Source: Sphingomonas sp.
Lineage (GTDB): Bacteria; Pseudomonadota; Alphaproteobacteria; Sphingomonadales; Sphingomonadaceae
Length of the DNA: 64,000 nucleotides
Reading direction: 5' to 3'
Assembly: GCF_003248515.1 (NCBI RefSeq)
Contig: NZ_QFOB01000011.1
Location: 1-64,000 of the forward strand
The notes below the pieces were generated by a model that did not search any database, was not told the DNA's origin, and was given only the letters and a program-made list of their open reading frames with translations. Position numbers and translations under genes: made by a program. Shown one piece after another: positions 9,186 through 18,512 of the stretch (its first letter is position 1; the number at the start of each line of letters is the position of its first letter).

Positions 9186-9508
9186 TGGCCCGCCGCCGGA
9201 ACTAAACATATCGGGGCCTGTGTCAACGCTCCTGCGATGGAATCCTGCGCAGAACGAAATTTATTGAAGTGAAACCAAGCTGAGGTGCCGATGGCAAAGG
9301 GGGGGCGCATCGTGCGCCGCCGCTCGTCGCCCCCTGGTTCCCGTTCCGCATCCGGACGATGTTCGGCTGCATGATGGCGGAGCCGGGGCGGTCGCGCCAA
9401 GGCTGTTGCGGCCCGAATTGCATTTCGCGCTCCGGCCGATGAATATCGCTGTAGTGGGCAATTCCGGATCGATGCTGGTTTCGGTGTAGGGTGGGGGAAT
9501 GAAAAGGG
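9186..9508. other. Divergent intergenic region between serC and the DUF4328 gene
   Basis: No gene is seen. Besides the serC promoter side, it contains a G-run and a GGCGC-ATCGT-GCGCC hairpin near 9303-9317, enclosed by a longer GGGGGCG/CGCCCCC pairing (about 9301 to 9334). Its function is unknown; promoters for both flanking genes must lie here. Confidence 0.4.
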
Positions 9509-10111
9509 ATGAATGAACTGCGCGATCCGCGCGCGGCCGGCCGCCGGGCGATCGGCGCGACGATCGCGATCGCGGCAAGCCTCGGCCTGTTGTCGGCGGT
9601 GACGGTTGCGGGCGCGGCCGGATATGCGGGGCGTGACGTGATCGGCCTGGCGTCGCTTGTGTTTCTCGTCGCCCTGATCGTGGGCGCCGTGATCGCGATG
9701 CGCTGGATCTATCTGGTCGCGACGATCGCCTATGCGCTGTCGGGCGGCGAGACGACCCGACCGGGCTGGGCGGTCGGCTGGTATTTCGTGCCCTTCGCCA
9801 ATCTGGTGAAGCCCTATTATGCGATGCGCGAAATCTATCAGGTCAGCGAAAATCCGGCGGACTGGCCCTCGGTGCCGGGCGATTATCTGCCGATGTGGTG
9901 GGGTTTCTGGATCGCAACCAATATCCTGTCCAACATCGCGCAGAGGCTGGACGGATTCGATGTCGGCGTGCCGGCCGCGCTGGTGATCGAGCTTCTGTAT
10001 TTTGGCAGTGCGGCGGTGACGGCGTGGATGTTCATCCGGCTGGTGCGGGAGATTTCGGCCAATCTGGCCGAACGGATCTTCCAGCGCGACGTGGCGGAGA
10101 TATTCGTCTGA
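9509..10111 (+). CDS. DUF4328-type integral membrane protein
   Basis: About 200 residues with four hydrophobic segments (near 16-40, 43-75, 130-150 and 158-180). The central signature TRPGWAVGWYFVPFANLVKPYYAMREIYQVS is the hallmark of the DUF4328 family: a tryptophan-rich linker with a conserved proline and an amphipathic helix. The family's function is unknown. The ATG at 9509 follows purine-rich sequence. The extensin-like lipoprotein gene follows after 52 bases on the same strand, so the two may be cotranscribed. Confidence 0.85.
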   Translation: MNELRDPRAAGRRAIGATIAIAASLGLLSAVTVAGAAGYAGRDVIGLASLVFLVALIVGAVIAMRWIYLVATIAYALSGGETTRPGWAVGWYFVPFANLVKPYYAMREIYQVSENPADWPSVPGDYLPMWWGFWIATNILSNIAQRLDGFDVGVPAALVIELLYFGSAAVTAWMFIRLVREISANLAERIFQRDVAEIFV

Positions 10112-10163
10112 TTTGCGCGGCGGCAGGCTCGCGATGATCGGCAAAGCCATCTAGCAAGGGGCG

Positions 10164-10799
10164 ATGTCGCGTACGATCCTGCCGCTTCTGATGGTGCTGC
10201 TGCTCGTCGCCGGCTGTGGCGGCAGGCCCCGGATTCGCGGCGCTTCCGCCCCGCCGGACGATGCCCGTGCCTATCGCCAGTGCATGGCCGGCTTCGCGAA
10301 GCTGGACGTGAAGATAGAGGCGCTGCCCGATCGCACATTTCCGGGCGGCTGTTCGGCGACCCATGCCGTGAAGCTTGTAGCGATCGGTATTCCGGTCACC
10401 AATCTCGGCGCGATGAAGTGCATGACGGCGCTGCCCTTCACGATGTGGGTGCGCGATACCGTATCAATTCAGGCGCAGGCGATCCTGGGCAAACCGGTGG
10501 TGAAGATCGAAAGTTTCGGGAGCTTCGCCTGCCGCCCCAAGAATGGGGTTAAGGGCGCCGATCTTTCGGAGCATGGCCGGGCGAATGCCGTGGATATATC
10601 CGCCTTCGTTTTGCAGGGTGGACGCAGGATCACCGTGCTGGGCGACTGGAATGGCCCCGATCCCAAGGCGCGTGCGTTTCTGCGGGCCGTGCATCAGGCG
10701 GCGTGCCGGCGCTTTTCGGTGGTGCTCGGGCCGGATGCGAACGCCTATCATCGCGATCATCTGCATTTTGACATGGGCAACGGCCCATATTGCCGCTAA
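10164..10799 (+). CDS. Extensin-like C-terminal domain lipoprotein
   Basis: A 211-residue exported protein. The N-terminus has a lipoprotein signal peptide with lipobox LVAGC, predicting lipid attachment at Cys18. The rest matches the bacterial extensin-like C-terminal family, which resembles M15/VanY-type zinc peptidases: CSATHAVKL, SEHGRANAVDISAF and the C-terminal HRDHLHFD carry the conserved His and Asp residues. A role in cell-wall maintenance is plausible but unproven. AAGGGG upstream supports the ATG at 10164. Confidence 0.88.
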   Translation: MSRTILPLLMVLLLVAGCGGRPRIRGASAPPDDARAYRQCMAGFAKLDVKIEALPDRTFPGGCSATHAVKLVAIGIPVTNLGAMKCMTALPFTMWVRDTVSIQAQAILGKPVVKIESFGSFACRPKNGVKGADLSEHGRANAVDISAFVLQGGRRITVLGDWNGPDPKARAFLRAVHQAACRRFSVVLGPDANAYHRDHLHFDMGNGPYCR

Positions 10800-10848
10800 C
10801 CACGCCCGTTTTTCCGGCGGGGAATGTCCCGTCTCGTGAGGTTTGACG

Positions 10849-11754
10849 ATGGCAAAGAACAAGCAGGACCTGCCCGAGCGCGTCTTCAGCAAGGCGAAGG
10901 ACGACGCCGTGGCCGCGCAGTCGGCCGGGATCCTGCCGCAGACATCCGATCCCGCCTATCGGCTCGCTTATGCCGACAGCGAATTCCTGCTGCGCGACGA
11001 TCTGCGCCCGGTGCGCTTCCAGCTGGAGCTGCTGAAGCCCGAATTGCTGCTGGAGGAGGCGGGAATCGGCTCCACCTTCGTCTTTTACGGATCGGCGCGC
11101 ATTCCGGCGCCGGACAAGGCGGACGCCATCGTGGCCGCGGCGAAGACGGAGACCCAGACCCGGATCGCGACGCGCCTCAAGGCCAAGGCTCATTATTACG
11201 AGGTTGCGCGCGAACTGGCGCAGATCGCCAGCCGCGAAGGCGGCGAGGAAGACGGCAAGCGCCAGTTCGTCGTCTGCTCGGGCGGCGGCCCTTCGATCAT
11301 GGAAGCCGCCAATCGCGGCGCGCGCGAGGTGGGTGCGGAAACGGTGGGGCTCAACATCGCCCTGCCGTTCGAACAGGCGCCCAACGATTATGTGACGCCG
11401 CACCTGAGCTTCAACTTCCACTATTTCGCGCTTCGGAAGATGCACTTCCTGATGCGCGCGCGCGCCGTGGCGGTGTTTCCGGGGGGCTTCGGCACGTTCG
11501 ACGAATTCTTCGAGCTGCTGACGCTTATCCAGACCGGCAAGATGGCCGTCGTTCCGATCCTGCTCTACGGCAAGGAATTCTGGAACCGGGTCGTCGATTT
11601 CGACGCGCTGGTGGAAGAGGGCGTCGTGGCCCCGCAGGATCTGGACCTGATCCATTATTGCGAGACGGCCGAGGAAGGCTGGGCGCATGTGCAGGATTAT
11701 TACCAGCGCTACACGGAAAAGCGCTTCCGCAAGGGGCGCGGCGAGAAGCATTGA
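10849..11754 (+). CDS. LOG-family protein (putative nucleotide 5'-monophosphate nucleosidase)
   Basis: A 301-residue cytoplasmic protein with the Rossmann-like LOG ("lysine decarboxylase-like") fold. Signatures are TFVFYGSARIP, VVCSGGGPSIMEAANRGA and the diagnostic PGGFGTFDE. Short LOG proteins release cytokinin-like bases from nucleotide monophosphates; this is the longer, about 300-residue bacterial type whose substrate is often unknown. The ATG at 10849 lies 7 bases after GTGAGG; a TTG six bases earlier is a less likely start. It stands alone just upstream of the mlaEF pair. Confidence 0.9.
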   Translation: MAKNKQDLPERVFSKAKDDAVAAQSAGILPQTSDPAYRLAYADSEFLLRDDLRPVRFQLELLKPELLLEEAGIGSTFVFYGSARIPAPDKADAIVAAAKTETQTRIATRLKAKAHYYEVARELAQIASREGGEEDGKRQFVVCSGGGPSIMEAANRGAREVGAETVGLNIALPFEQAPNDYVTPHLSFNFHYFALRKMHFLMRARAVAVFPGGFGTFDEFFELLTLIQTGKMAVVPILLYGKEFWNRVVDFDALVEEGVVAPQDLDLIHYCETAEEGWAHVQDYYQRYTEKRFRKGRGEKH

Positions 11755-11872
11755 GATGCAGGCGACATCCCGCATACAGGCCCGCGATGCGGTCTGACCC
11801 CGATGCGGCATGTCGCGCGCGCAGGATAAGCGGTTGCGGTGGCGCGGGGCGCCCCGCTATGCGCGCATATCC

Positions 11873-12670
11873 ATGATCGCCTTTCCGCTCAAAGCCATGA
11901 TCCAGCTGTTCGCGATGATCGGCCGCACCGTGATCGGCATGCTGGCGTCGGTCGGCCGGGTCGCGGCGTTCACCGGGCGCATCATCGTGCGCGGGCTGAC
12001 CCCGCCTTATTACCCCGCCCGCTTCGCAGAGCAGCTTGCCCATATCGGCTGGTTCTCGCTGCCGGTCGTCGGCCTTACGGCGATCTTCACGGGCGCGGCG
12101 CTGGCCCAGCAAATCTATACGGCCGGATCGCGCTTCTCGGCGCAATCCACGGTGCCGGCGGTGGTGGTGATCGGTATCGTCCGTGAGCTGGGGCCGGTGC
12201 TGGTGGGGTTGATGGTCGCGGGGCGCGTCTCTTCCGCGATGGCGGCCGAGATCGGCACGATGCGCGTGACCGAGCAGCTCGATGCGCTGGCGACGCTGCG
12301 CACCGATGCCTATCGCTACCTGATGGCGCCGCGCCTGTTCGCAGCGGTGGTGGCGCTGCCGCTGATGGTGGTGGTGGCCAATGCGATCGGCATTTTCGGC
12401 GGCTGGTTGCTGGCCGTCCAGAAGCTGGGTTTCAATTCCGCCAATTATCTGAACGTCACGCGTCGCTTCGTGGATGCGGACGATTTCCGCATGGCGCTGG
12501 TGAAAGCGGCGGTGTTCGGCTTCTTCATCGCGCTGATGGGATGCTATCAGGGGTATCGCGCGGGTGGCGGCGCGGCCGGCGTGGGCAATGCGACGCGCAC
12601 GGCGGTGGTTTCCGCCTTCATGCTGATCCTCGCTTCCAATTTCCTCATCACCGCGATGGTGTTCGGCTGA
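11873..12670 (+). CDS. mlaE: MlaE-type ABC transporter permease
   Basis: Inner-membrane permease of the MlaFEDB type that moves phospholipids between inner and outer membranes. It has about 265 residues with the family's central segment GLTAIFTGAALAQQIY, VRELGPVLVGLMVAGRVSSAMAAEIGTM and EQLDALATL, and a hydrophobic C-terminus. The start is uncertain: an ATG at 11810 would add 21 basic residues, and neither start has a clear ribosome binding site. The ATP-binding gene overlaps its stop codon (TGATG). No MCE-domain protein (MlaD) is next to the pair. Confidence 0.9.
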   Translation: MIAFPLKAMIQLFAMIGRTVIGMLASVGRVAAFTGRIIVRGLTPPYYPARFAEQLAHIGWFSLPVVGLTAIFTGAALAQQIYTAGSRFSAQSTVPAVVVIGIVRELGPVLVGLMVAGRVSSAMAAEIGTMRVTEQLDALATLRTDAYRYLMAPRLFAAVVALPLMVVVANAIGIFGGWLLAVQKLGFNSANYLNVTRRFVDADDFRMALVKAAVFGFFIALMGCYQGYRAGGGAAGVGNATRTAVVSAFMLILASNFLITAMVFG

Positions 12671-13425
12671 TGGCGGAGGCCAAGATCGTCATCGACGGGC
12701 TTTCCAAGTCGTTCGCCGGCCGGGCCGTGCTGGATGGCATGAGCCTGGAGGTGGAGAAAGGCGAGAGCCTCGCCATCATCGGCCAGTCGGGCAGCGGCAA
12801 GTCGGTCACGCTGAAATGCATCCTCGGGCTGTTGCAGCCGGACAGGGGATCGATCCTGATCGACGGCGAAGAGGTGGTGGGCGCCAGCGGCGTCCGGCTC
12901 GAACGGATCCGCGCCAAGTTTGGCATGCTCTTCCAGGGATCGGCCCTGTTCGATTCCATGCCGATCTGGCGCAACGTGACCTTCGCGCTGACCCACGGCC
13001 AGCGGATCGAAAGCGCGCGGATGCGCAAGATCGCCGAGGAAAATCTGGAGCGGGTGGGGCTCGATGCCCGCATCCTGGACATGCGCCCCAGCGAGCTTTC
13101 CGGTGGCATGCAGAAGCGCGTCGCCCTGGCACGCGCCATCGCCCCGCGCCCCGAGATCATCTTCTTCGACGAGCCGACCACCGGCCTCGACCCCATCCGC
13201 GCCGATGTCATCAACGATCTGATCGTCAGCCTGGTCGACGATCTGGGCGTGACGGCGCTGACGATCACGCATGACATGGCCTCCGCCCGCAAGATCGCGC
13301 ACCGTGTGGCCATGCTCTATCGCGGCAAGATCATCTGGTGCGGGCCGCGCGATCGCCTGTACGACAGCGGCAACCCCTATGTGGATCAGTTCGTTCAGGG
13401 GCGTGCCGAAGGCCCCATCACCTGA
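12670..13425 (+). CDS. mlaF: MlaF-type ABC transporter ATP-binding protein
   Basis: A 251-residue ATPase that would drive the MlaE permease. Walker A is GQSGSGKS, the Q-loop LFQGSALFDSM, the signature LSGGMQKRVALARAIA, and Walker B IIFFDEPTTGLDP, followed by THDM with the switch His. The order and wording of these motifs (especially QGSALFDSMPIWRNV) are typical of MlaF rather than generic importers. The ATG shares one base with the mlaE stop codon, so translation is likely coupled. Confidence 0.93.
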   Translation: MAEAKIVIDGLSKSFAGRAVLDGMSLEVEKGESLAIIGQSGSGKSVTLKCILGLLQPDRGSILIDGEEVVGASGVRLERIRAKFGMLFQGSALFDSMPIWRNVTFALTHGQRIESARMRKIAEENLERVGLDARILDMRPSELSGGMQKRVALARAIAPRPEIIFFDEPTTGLDPIRADVINDLIVSLVDDLGVTALTITHDMASARKIAHRVAMLYRGKIIWCGPRDRLYDSGNPYVDQFVQGRAEGPIT

Positions 13426-13488
13426 GATCGGGATCACCTGAGATCGGGCCGGCCGGACGTCATCGAACCTCGAAAAGGAGCTTCAGCC

Positions 13489-14025
13489 ATGATCGGACGC
13501 GACGTCCCCGATATCGTCTTCAAGACCAGGGTCCGCGACGAGACGGTGGAAGGCCCCAATCCCTTTCGCTGGCAGGATGTGAAGACCGGCGACATCTTCG
13601 CGGGCAAGCGGATCGTGGTCTTCTCGCTGCCCGGCGCCTTCACTCCTACCTGCTCCAACGAGCAATGCCCGGCCTATGAGCGCCTTTTCCCCGATTTTCA
13701 GGCGCATGGCGTGTCGGATGTCTATTGCATTTCCGTCAATGACGCGTTCGTCATGTATCAGTGGGGGCGGCATCTCGGCGTGAACAGGATCAGGCTGCTG
13801 CCCGATGGCTCCGCCGATTTCACGCGGCGCATGGGCATGCTGATCCGCAAGGATCATCTGGGCTTCGGCGAACGATCCTGGCGCTACGCGATGGTGGTGG
13901 ACGATGGTCGCATCGTCGCCTGGTTCGAGGAGCCGGGGATCAACGATCAGGGGCTGGACGACGATCCCTATGGCGAAAGCGCGCCTGAGAAGGTGCTGGC
14001 GTGGCTGGAAGCGCACCCTGCCTGA
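13489..14025 (+). CDS. Prx5-type peroxiredoxin
   Basis: A 178-residue thiol peroxidase that reduces hydrogen peroxide and alkyl hydroperoxides, probably in the cytoplasm. PGAFTPTCSNEQCPAY contains the peroxidatic Cys in the PxxxTxxC motif; a further Cys four residues later and another in DVYCISVNDAF are present. FxxxxW- and R-containing C-terminal parts fit the atypical 2-Cys/1-Cys Prx5 group. AAAAGGAG eight bases before the ATG is a strong ribosome binding site. It lies 63 bases after mlaF and may share its transcript. Confidence 0.92.
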   Translation: MIGRDVPDIVFKTRVRDETVEGPNPFRWQDVKTGDIFAGKRIVVFSLPGAFTPTCSNEQCPAYERLFPDFQAHGVSDVYCISVNDAFVMYQWGRHLGVNRIRLLPDGSADFTRRMGMLIRKDHLGFGERSWRYAMVVDDGRIVAWFEEPGINDQGLDDDPYGESAPEKVLAWLEAHPA

Positions 14026-14154
14026 ATGCGCCGCCGGGCGGAATGATCCGCCCGTGGCGATGCCCTGTAAATGTGAAACAAGGTGTCGCACCAAAGAGCG
14101 GGCTTTTCTGACACGGGCCGATCCGGTTAGGACCGGATCATGGCAGGAGGCGGA

Positions 14155-14646
14155 ATGCGGCGTTCGGGAATGATGATGGCGGGGGTCGCGCTGGCGGCGA
14201 GTGTCGGCGGCCCCGTGCTTGCGGCGCCCGAGCGGCCCGTTCCCTACTGGGCCTCTATCGCTGCCGGGCAGGCGATGATGCGATCGGGGCCGGACCGCAG
14301 CTATCCGGGTATCTGGCTGTACAAAAGGCGCGATCTGCCGGTGCGCGTGGTGCAGGTGCACGGCGCATGGCGGCGCGTGCAGGATATGGACGGGGCGACC
14401 GGCTGGATGCTGGCGATCCTGCTTTCGGCGCGACGCACGGCGATCATATCCGCCTCGGAGGGCTATCGCCCGATCCGCGCCGAGGCGAGCGACGGCGCAC
14501 GGCTCCTGTGGCAGGCACAGGCCGGCGTGGTCGGCCGTATCTCCAAATGCGACGGAAGCTGGTGCCGGATCGAGATCGGCGAAAAGGCCGGCTGGATCGA
14601 GCAGGCCCATATGTGGGGCACCGATCCGGCTGAGCGGGTGGAATAA
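14155..14646 (+). CDS. Exported bacterial SH3-domain protein
   Basis: A 163-residue protein with a signal peptide (cleavage near VLAAPER) followed by two SH3-like modules: MRSGPDRSYPGIWLYKRRDLPVRVV to DGATGWML, and LLWQAQAGVVGRIS to KAGWIEQAHMWG. This is the periplasmic SH3b/DUF1058 type, usually found in cell-envelope proteins that bind peptidoglycan. The ATG at 14155 is preferred over 14140 because AGGAGGCGG sits just upstream. It ends at a bidirectional terminator before the TonB receptor gene. Confidence 0.85.
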   Translation: MRRSGMMMAGVALAASVGGPVLAAPERPVPYWASIAAGQAMMRSGPDRSYPGIWLYKRRDLPVRVVQVHGAWRRVQDMDGATGWMLAILLSARRTAIISASEGYRPIRAEASDGARLLWQAQAGVVGRISKCDGSWCRIEIGEKAGWIEQAHMWGTDPAERVE

Positions 14647-14765
14647 GCGCCGGCCGCCTGCGCCGGAGGCTGGCTCACGAAGAACGGGCTGACGGAAGCG
14701 CAGCCTGATGAAGACTGTGCTGACGGCGCCGGATCGCCCCCGTCGATCCCAAATCCCCAAAAGGA

Positions 14766-14795
14766 AAGGGCCGGCGGATCGCTCCGCCGGCCCTT
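14766..14795. terminator. Strong 13-bp hairpin, probable bidirectional terminator
   Basis: A perfect 13-base stem (14766-14778 with 14783-14795) with a TCGC loop. On the plus strand it is followed by CCTGTTTG, and on the minus strand the arm begins a stretch ending in CCTTTTG. It lies between the convergent SH3b gene and TonB receptor gene, as expected of a shared intrinsic terminator. Confidence 0.8.
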
Positions 14796-14820
14796 CCTGT
14801 TTGGGTATCCCGCGATCGGC

Positions 14821-17478
14821 TCAGAAGCCGACGTTGAGCGTGCCCGAAATGCCGCGCGGCGTGCCGATCTGGAAGAAAGGCGTGGTCGCGACGCTGGTGA
14901 CCGACTTGGTCGTCGAGCCGCCGACGAACAGCTTGTCGAACAGGTTGGTCACGTTGAACTGCAGCCAGGTGCGGTCGTTGTGGACCAGCGGCTCCAGCGA
15001 GATGCGCGCATCGAGGTTCACGAGCGTGTAGCCCTTAATGAACGCGCCATACGTCATGTACTGAACCGCGCCGGTGCCCGAGCAGACCAGGCCGCTGGCG
15101 GATGCCGAGCCGGTGCACAGGAAGTAAGGCAGGTTCTGGTCGTTCACATAGCGACGGCCCGTGCGCTTCACGTCGACGCCGAAGGTGACCGGATCGAGGT
15201 TCGCCTGGACGCGGCCGCCGATCGTGTAGACCGGCTGCAGCGACTCACGCTTGCCTTCCGTGAAGAAGCAGTTCGAGAGCTGCGTCGTCGTGGCCGAACC
15301 ACGCTCGACGCCGGCGCAGGTCGTCGTCGCCGCCGAGCCCGCCTGCACGTTATCCTTGATCTTCGACTTCAGGTACGAACCGAAGGCATAGACCGAGATT
15401 TCGCGGATCGGCGAGTAGGAGATGCTGCCGTCGATGCCGTAACGATCGACGCGGCCGAGGTTCGTATAGACCGAGCGATCGACCGTGGGATCATAGGACT
15501 GGCTCAGGCGATTGTTGAACCGCGTGTACCAGGCCGACAGCTCCGCCTGGATCTTCGAGCTGGTGTAGCGAACACCGAGATCGAAATTGTCCGAGGTTTC
15601 CGGCTTCGGCTTCGCCGGGCTCGTGCCGAGCGGATAATAGAAGCTGTTATACAGGTTGTCCGTGCCCGGAACCTGCAGACCCTTCGAGTAATTGCCGTGC
15701 ACCGCGATGGCGGGCGTGAAGCGATAGATGAAGCCCGCCGATGGCAGGACCTTGTTATACTTCAGCGTGCGCTTCTGCGGGATCGCCCAGCCCGACGGAA
15801 CGCCGGCGGCGCTGACCGTATAGGGGTTGGCAGCCGTGGCAGCCGCGATCGCGCCGGCGGACGGATTGTCGCCGAAGCACTCCACGAAGCCGGTGATCGA
15901 GCTGGTGAAGCAGCGCTGATCCAGCTTGCGCTGCATGAACGGCGCGCGGATGCCGGCGGTGATCGTCAGGTCCTGGAAGAAGTGGCCCGTATATTCGGCC
16001 GACGCCTGGTTCAGGATCGCCTTGGAGAGACGGTCACGCTTCTGAAGCGTGGAGCCGTTGCTGCCCAGCAGCGGATCCGCGGTCGTGAACTTGTAGACCG
16101 AGGCGCCGTTCGAGGCGACGGGCGCCACTTCGCCGGTCTGGCGGTGACGGCCATAATCCAGCGTGTAGGCGACGCGGACCGTGTGATCCGGCGACAGATC
16201 GTAGCGCAGCGAGGCGATGACCCCGTAGCGATGCGTCTGCGTGTTGCTGGGCGCGGCCATCGTCACCGTATCGCGCGTATCGCCGTCGCCGTTCAGATCG
16301 CGGCCGGCATAGGGCACGCCACCGAAATAACCGGGCTGCAGGTTGACGACTGCCGAGCTGGGATCGATGTCACGCAGACCTTCGTTCGCCGTGACCGTGC
16401 CGCCGCCGTTGGCGAGCGTGTACTGGTAAGACGGATCGACCGTGAGGACGAGGCCTTCCTTCAGCGTGAAGCGCGAATTGATGCGGACGTTGCCAGTGCG
16501 CGACGGGTTGTAGCGCTCGTCGAACGAGGTGCCGCAGGTGTTCGGCGAATCCACCTGGCCCGCGCGGGCGACGGCCACGTTACAGATCGGGATCGTGTAG
16601 TTGCGCTCGTCCTTCGTCAGCGGCTGGCGGCCGGACGACAGCGAGGTCACCGGACGAACCGTGCTGCTGAGCGGGCTGGCGGTCTGATCCACGCGCAACG
16701 GCAACGAGCCGAAGAAGTTGTTGATGTTCTGGTTATAGTGGCCCGCGATCGAGACGAAGTCGCCGTTCGTGCCGATCGGCTGATAGACCTTGGCGTTGAA
16801 CTGCTTCTTGCTGATCTGGCCGCGATGACCATAGGGCGCATCGTTGGTGGCGCGGCTGGCCGCGATCCAGGCCTTCGTGCCCCACGGCGTGAAGACGCCG
16901 GTATCGACCATCCCGAAGATGCGCATGAATTCATAGTTGCCGGCAGAACCCTGCAGACGAACATGGAAGTCGTCGGTGGGATTGCGGCTGCGATAGTTGA
17001 CGGTGGAGCCCGAAGCACCCGCCGTCGGGCTGTCGACGTCGGTGGTGCCGAGGTTGACGTTCACCTGCTCGATCAGTTCGGGGTCGAGCTGCTGGTTCGA
17101 ATAGATTTCGTAGCTGCCCGTGTCGTTCAGCGGGATACCGTCGAACGTCTGGTTGATGCGGGTCGAGTCGAAGCCGCGGATCGCGAGCGTGCCGCCGGCC
17201 GAACCGAACGGATCGTTCGCCTGGAAGCTGACACCCGGAAGCATGTTGATCGTGTCGTTGATCGACTGGCCCGGCGTCGTGTGCTGGATGAAATCCTGCG
17301 TCAGCACGCCCTTGGTACGCGCCGTCTGCGGAATCTGGACGCCGGCGACGCTCTTCGCGCCGCTGGAGCCCGTGACGACGATGACGTTCTCGAAATCGAC
17401 GGCACCCGTCGACTGGGCGAGTACAGCTGCCGGAACCAGCGCGGACACGGCGCAGCCTGCAAGCAGTTTCTTAATCAC
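14821..17478 (-). CDS. TonB-dependent outer-membrane receptor
   Basis: An 885-residue outer-membrane transporter energised by TonB. It has a signal peptide (cleavage near VLAQ), TonB-box-like VIVVTGSS, a plug domain (PGQSINDTINMLPGVS, LAIRGFDSTRINQTFDGIPLNDTGSYEIYSNQQ, VNVNLGTTDVDSPTAGASG) and a long barrel. It ends in the typical terminal aromatic (GTLNVGF). The substrate is unknown; nothing next to it (no siderophore or sugar genes) identifies the ligand. Unlike the receptor at the window start, it is intact. The upstream 270 bases separate it from a divergent gene. Confidence 0.95.
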   Translation of the reverse strand: MIKKLLAGCAVSALVPAAVLAQSTGAVDFENVIVVTGSSGAKSVAGVQIPQTARTKGVLTQDFIQHTTPGQSINDTINMLPGVSFQANDPFGSAGGTLAIRGFDSTRINQTFDGIPLNDTGSYEIYSNQQLDPELIEQVNVNLGTTDVDSPTAGASGSTVNYRSRNPTDDFHVRLQGSAGNYEFMRIFGMVDTGVFTPWGTKAWIAASRATNDAPYGHRGQISKKQFNAKVYQPIGTNGDFVSIAGHYNQNINNFFGSLPLRVDQTASPLSSTVRPVTSLSSGRQPLTKDERNYTIPICNVAVARAGQVDSPNTCGTSFDERYNPSRTGNVRINSRFTLKEGLVLTVDPSYQYTLANGGGTVTANEGLRDIDPSSAVVNLQPGYFGGVPYAGRDLNGDGDTRDTVTMAAPSNTQTHRYGVIASLRYDLSPDHTVRVAYTLDYGRHRQTGEVAPVASNGASVYKFTTADPLLGSNGSTLQKRDRLSKAILNQASAEYTGHFFQDLTITAGIRAPFMQRKLDQRCFTSSITGFVECFGDNPSAGAIAAATAANPYTVSAAGVPSGWAIPQKRTLKYNKVLPSAGFIYRFTPAIAVHGNYSKGLQVPGTDNLYNSFYYPLGTSPAKPKPETSDNFDLGVRYTSSKIQAELSAWYTRFNNRLSQSYDPTVDRSVYTNLGRVDRYGIDGSISYSPIREISVYAFGSYLKSKIKDNVQAGSAATTTCAGVERGSATTTQLSNCFFTEGKRESLQPVYTIGGRVQANLDPVTFGVDVKRTGRRYVNDQNLPYFLCTGSASASGLVCSGTGAVQYMTYGAFIKGYTLVNLDARISLEPLVHNDRTWLQFNVTNLFDKLFVGGSTTKSVTSVATTPFFQIGTPRGISGTLNVGF

Positions 17479-17748
17479 GCTTGAACCCCTTTGATGTTGT
17501 CCGGCGGCGCATTGTCAGGTCGTTATGACGAGACGATGACGCCCGCGCCCCTGTGCGGCCGAATGTTCGCGTCGTAATGGGAGCGGTGCCGCGCCGCAAC
17601 AAAGTAGGGCCGAATGGTTCCGTTCATCTGGCAGCAAGCGTTAGGATTTTTGTCACATGTTGCATCTGCGCCGCACCTTTTGTTACGTCCCCGTTCACAC
17701 GGGGAGGTCTGAGGGAACGATTTCCGACGGGGACGGCTTTTTCCGCAC

Positions 17749-18444
17749 ATGGTTCTGATCGCGAGCTACAATATCCGGAAGGCGATCGGCGCGGATCGCC
17801 GGCGCCGGCCGGAACGCATCCTCGAAGTGCTGGGGGAGATCGATCCGGATATCGTCGTCCTCCAGGAAGCGGATCGCCGCTTCGGTACGCGCGAGGCAGC
17901 CATTCCCTTTCACATGCTGGCCGAGCATGGCCATTATCGACCGGTGCCGATCGCGCGGCGGCAGGCGAGCATGGGCTGGCACGGCAATGCCATCCTCGTG
18001 CGCGAGGGGCGCGTGGAGATCGAGGCGTGCGATGCGCTGACCATCCCCATGCTGGAGCCGCGCGGGGCGGTGCGCGCCGATCTGCGCATCGGCCGGCAGC
18101 GGCTGCGCGTAGTGGGCATGCACCTGGATCTTTCGGGCCTGTGGCGACGAAGACAGGCACATGCGATCCTCTCGCAGGTGGCCGACGACGCGCAGGCGTC
18201 GCCGATCGTTCTCTGCGGCGATCTCAACGAATGGCGGCCTCGTCAGGGCTGCCTGCAGGATTTCGCGCGACATCATGACGATGTGCCGTTGGGCCACACC
18301 TTCCCGGCGCGGCGCCCGGTGGGCCGTCTCGACCGGATGTTCGTGGGCGGAGGCGTGCGCGTCGAGGAAAGCGGCGTGCACAGTTCGCTGACCGCGCGGA
18401 CGGCATCCGATCATCTGCCGATCTGGGCACGCCTCAGGATCTGA
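17749..18444 (+). CDS. Small endonuclease/exonuclease/phosphatase (EEP) family protein
   Basis: A 231-residue protein with the metal-dependent EEP fold. The motifs are in order: ASYNIRKAIG (Asn), VVLQEADRRF (Glu), GMHLDLSG (Asp), LCGDLNEW (Asp and Asn) and the C-terminal SDHLPI (catalytic His). Members hydrolyse phosphodiesters or phosphomonoesters; the substrate cannot be told here. No signal peptide is evident, so it is probably cytoplasmic. It is divergent from the TonB receptor gene and precedes nadE by about 70 bases. Confidence 0.9.
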   Translation: MVLIASYNIRKAIGADRRRRPERILEVLGEIDPDIVVLQEADRRFGTREAAIPFHMLAEHGHYRPVPIARRQASMGWHGNAILVREGRVEIEACDALTIPMLEPRGAVRADLRIGRQRLRVVGMHLDLSGLWRRRQAHAILSQVADDAQASPIVLCGDLNEWRPRQGCLQDFARHHDDVPLGHTFPARRPVGRLDRMFVGGGVRVEESGVHSSLTARTASDHLPIWARLRI

Positions 18445-18512
18445 TCGGGCGCCGCAGAAAGCGGAGGGCGGCCCTTCGACAAGCGCGGTGCGAACGGTTT
18501 AAGGCGTGACGC

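Noticed and set aside
9198..9226. Complete sigma-70 promoter for serC
   Set aside because: TTGACA is present (complement of 9221-9226), but no convincing -10 hexamer lies 16-18 bases downstream, so only the leader hairpins were annotated.
14980..17484. 834-codon plus-strand open frame over the TonB receptor gene
   Set aside because: It is antisense to a well-supported receptor and its product is Arg/Asp/Ala-rich without domains, a common effect of high GC.
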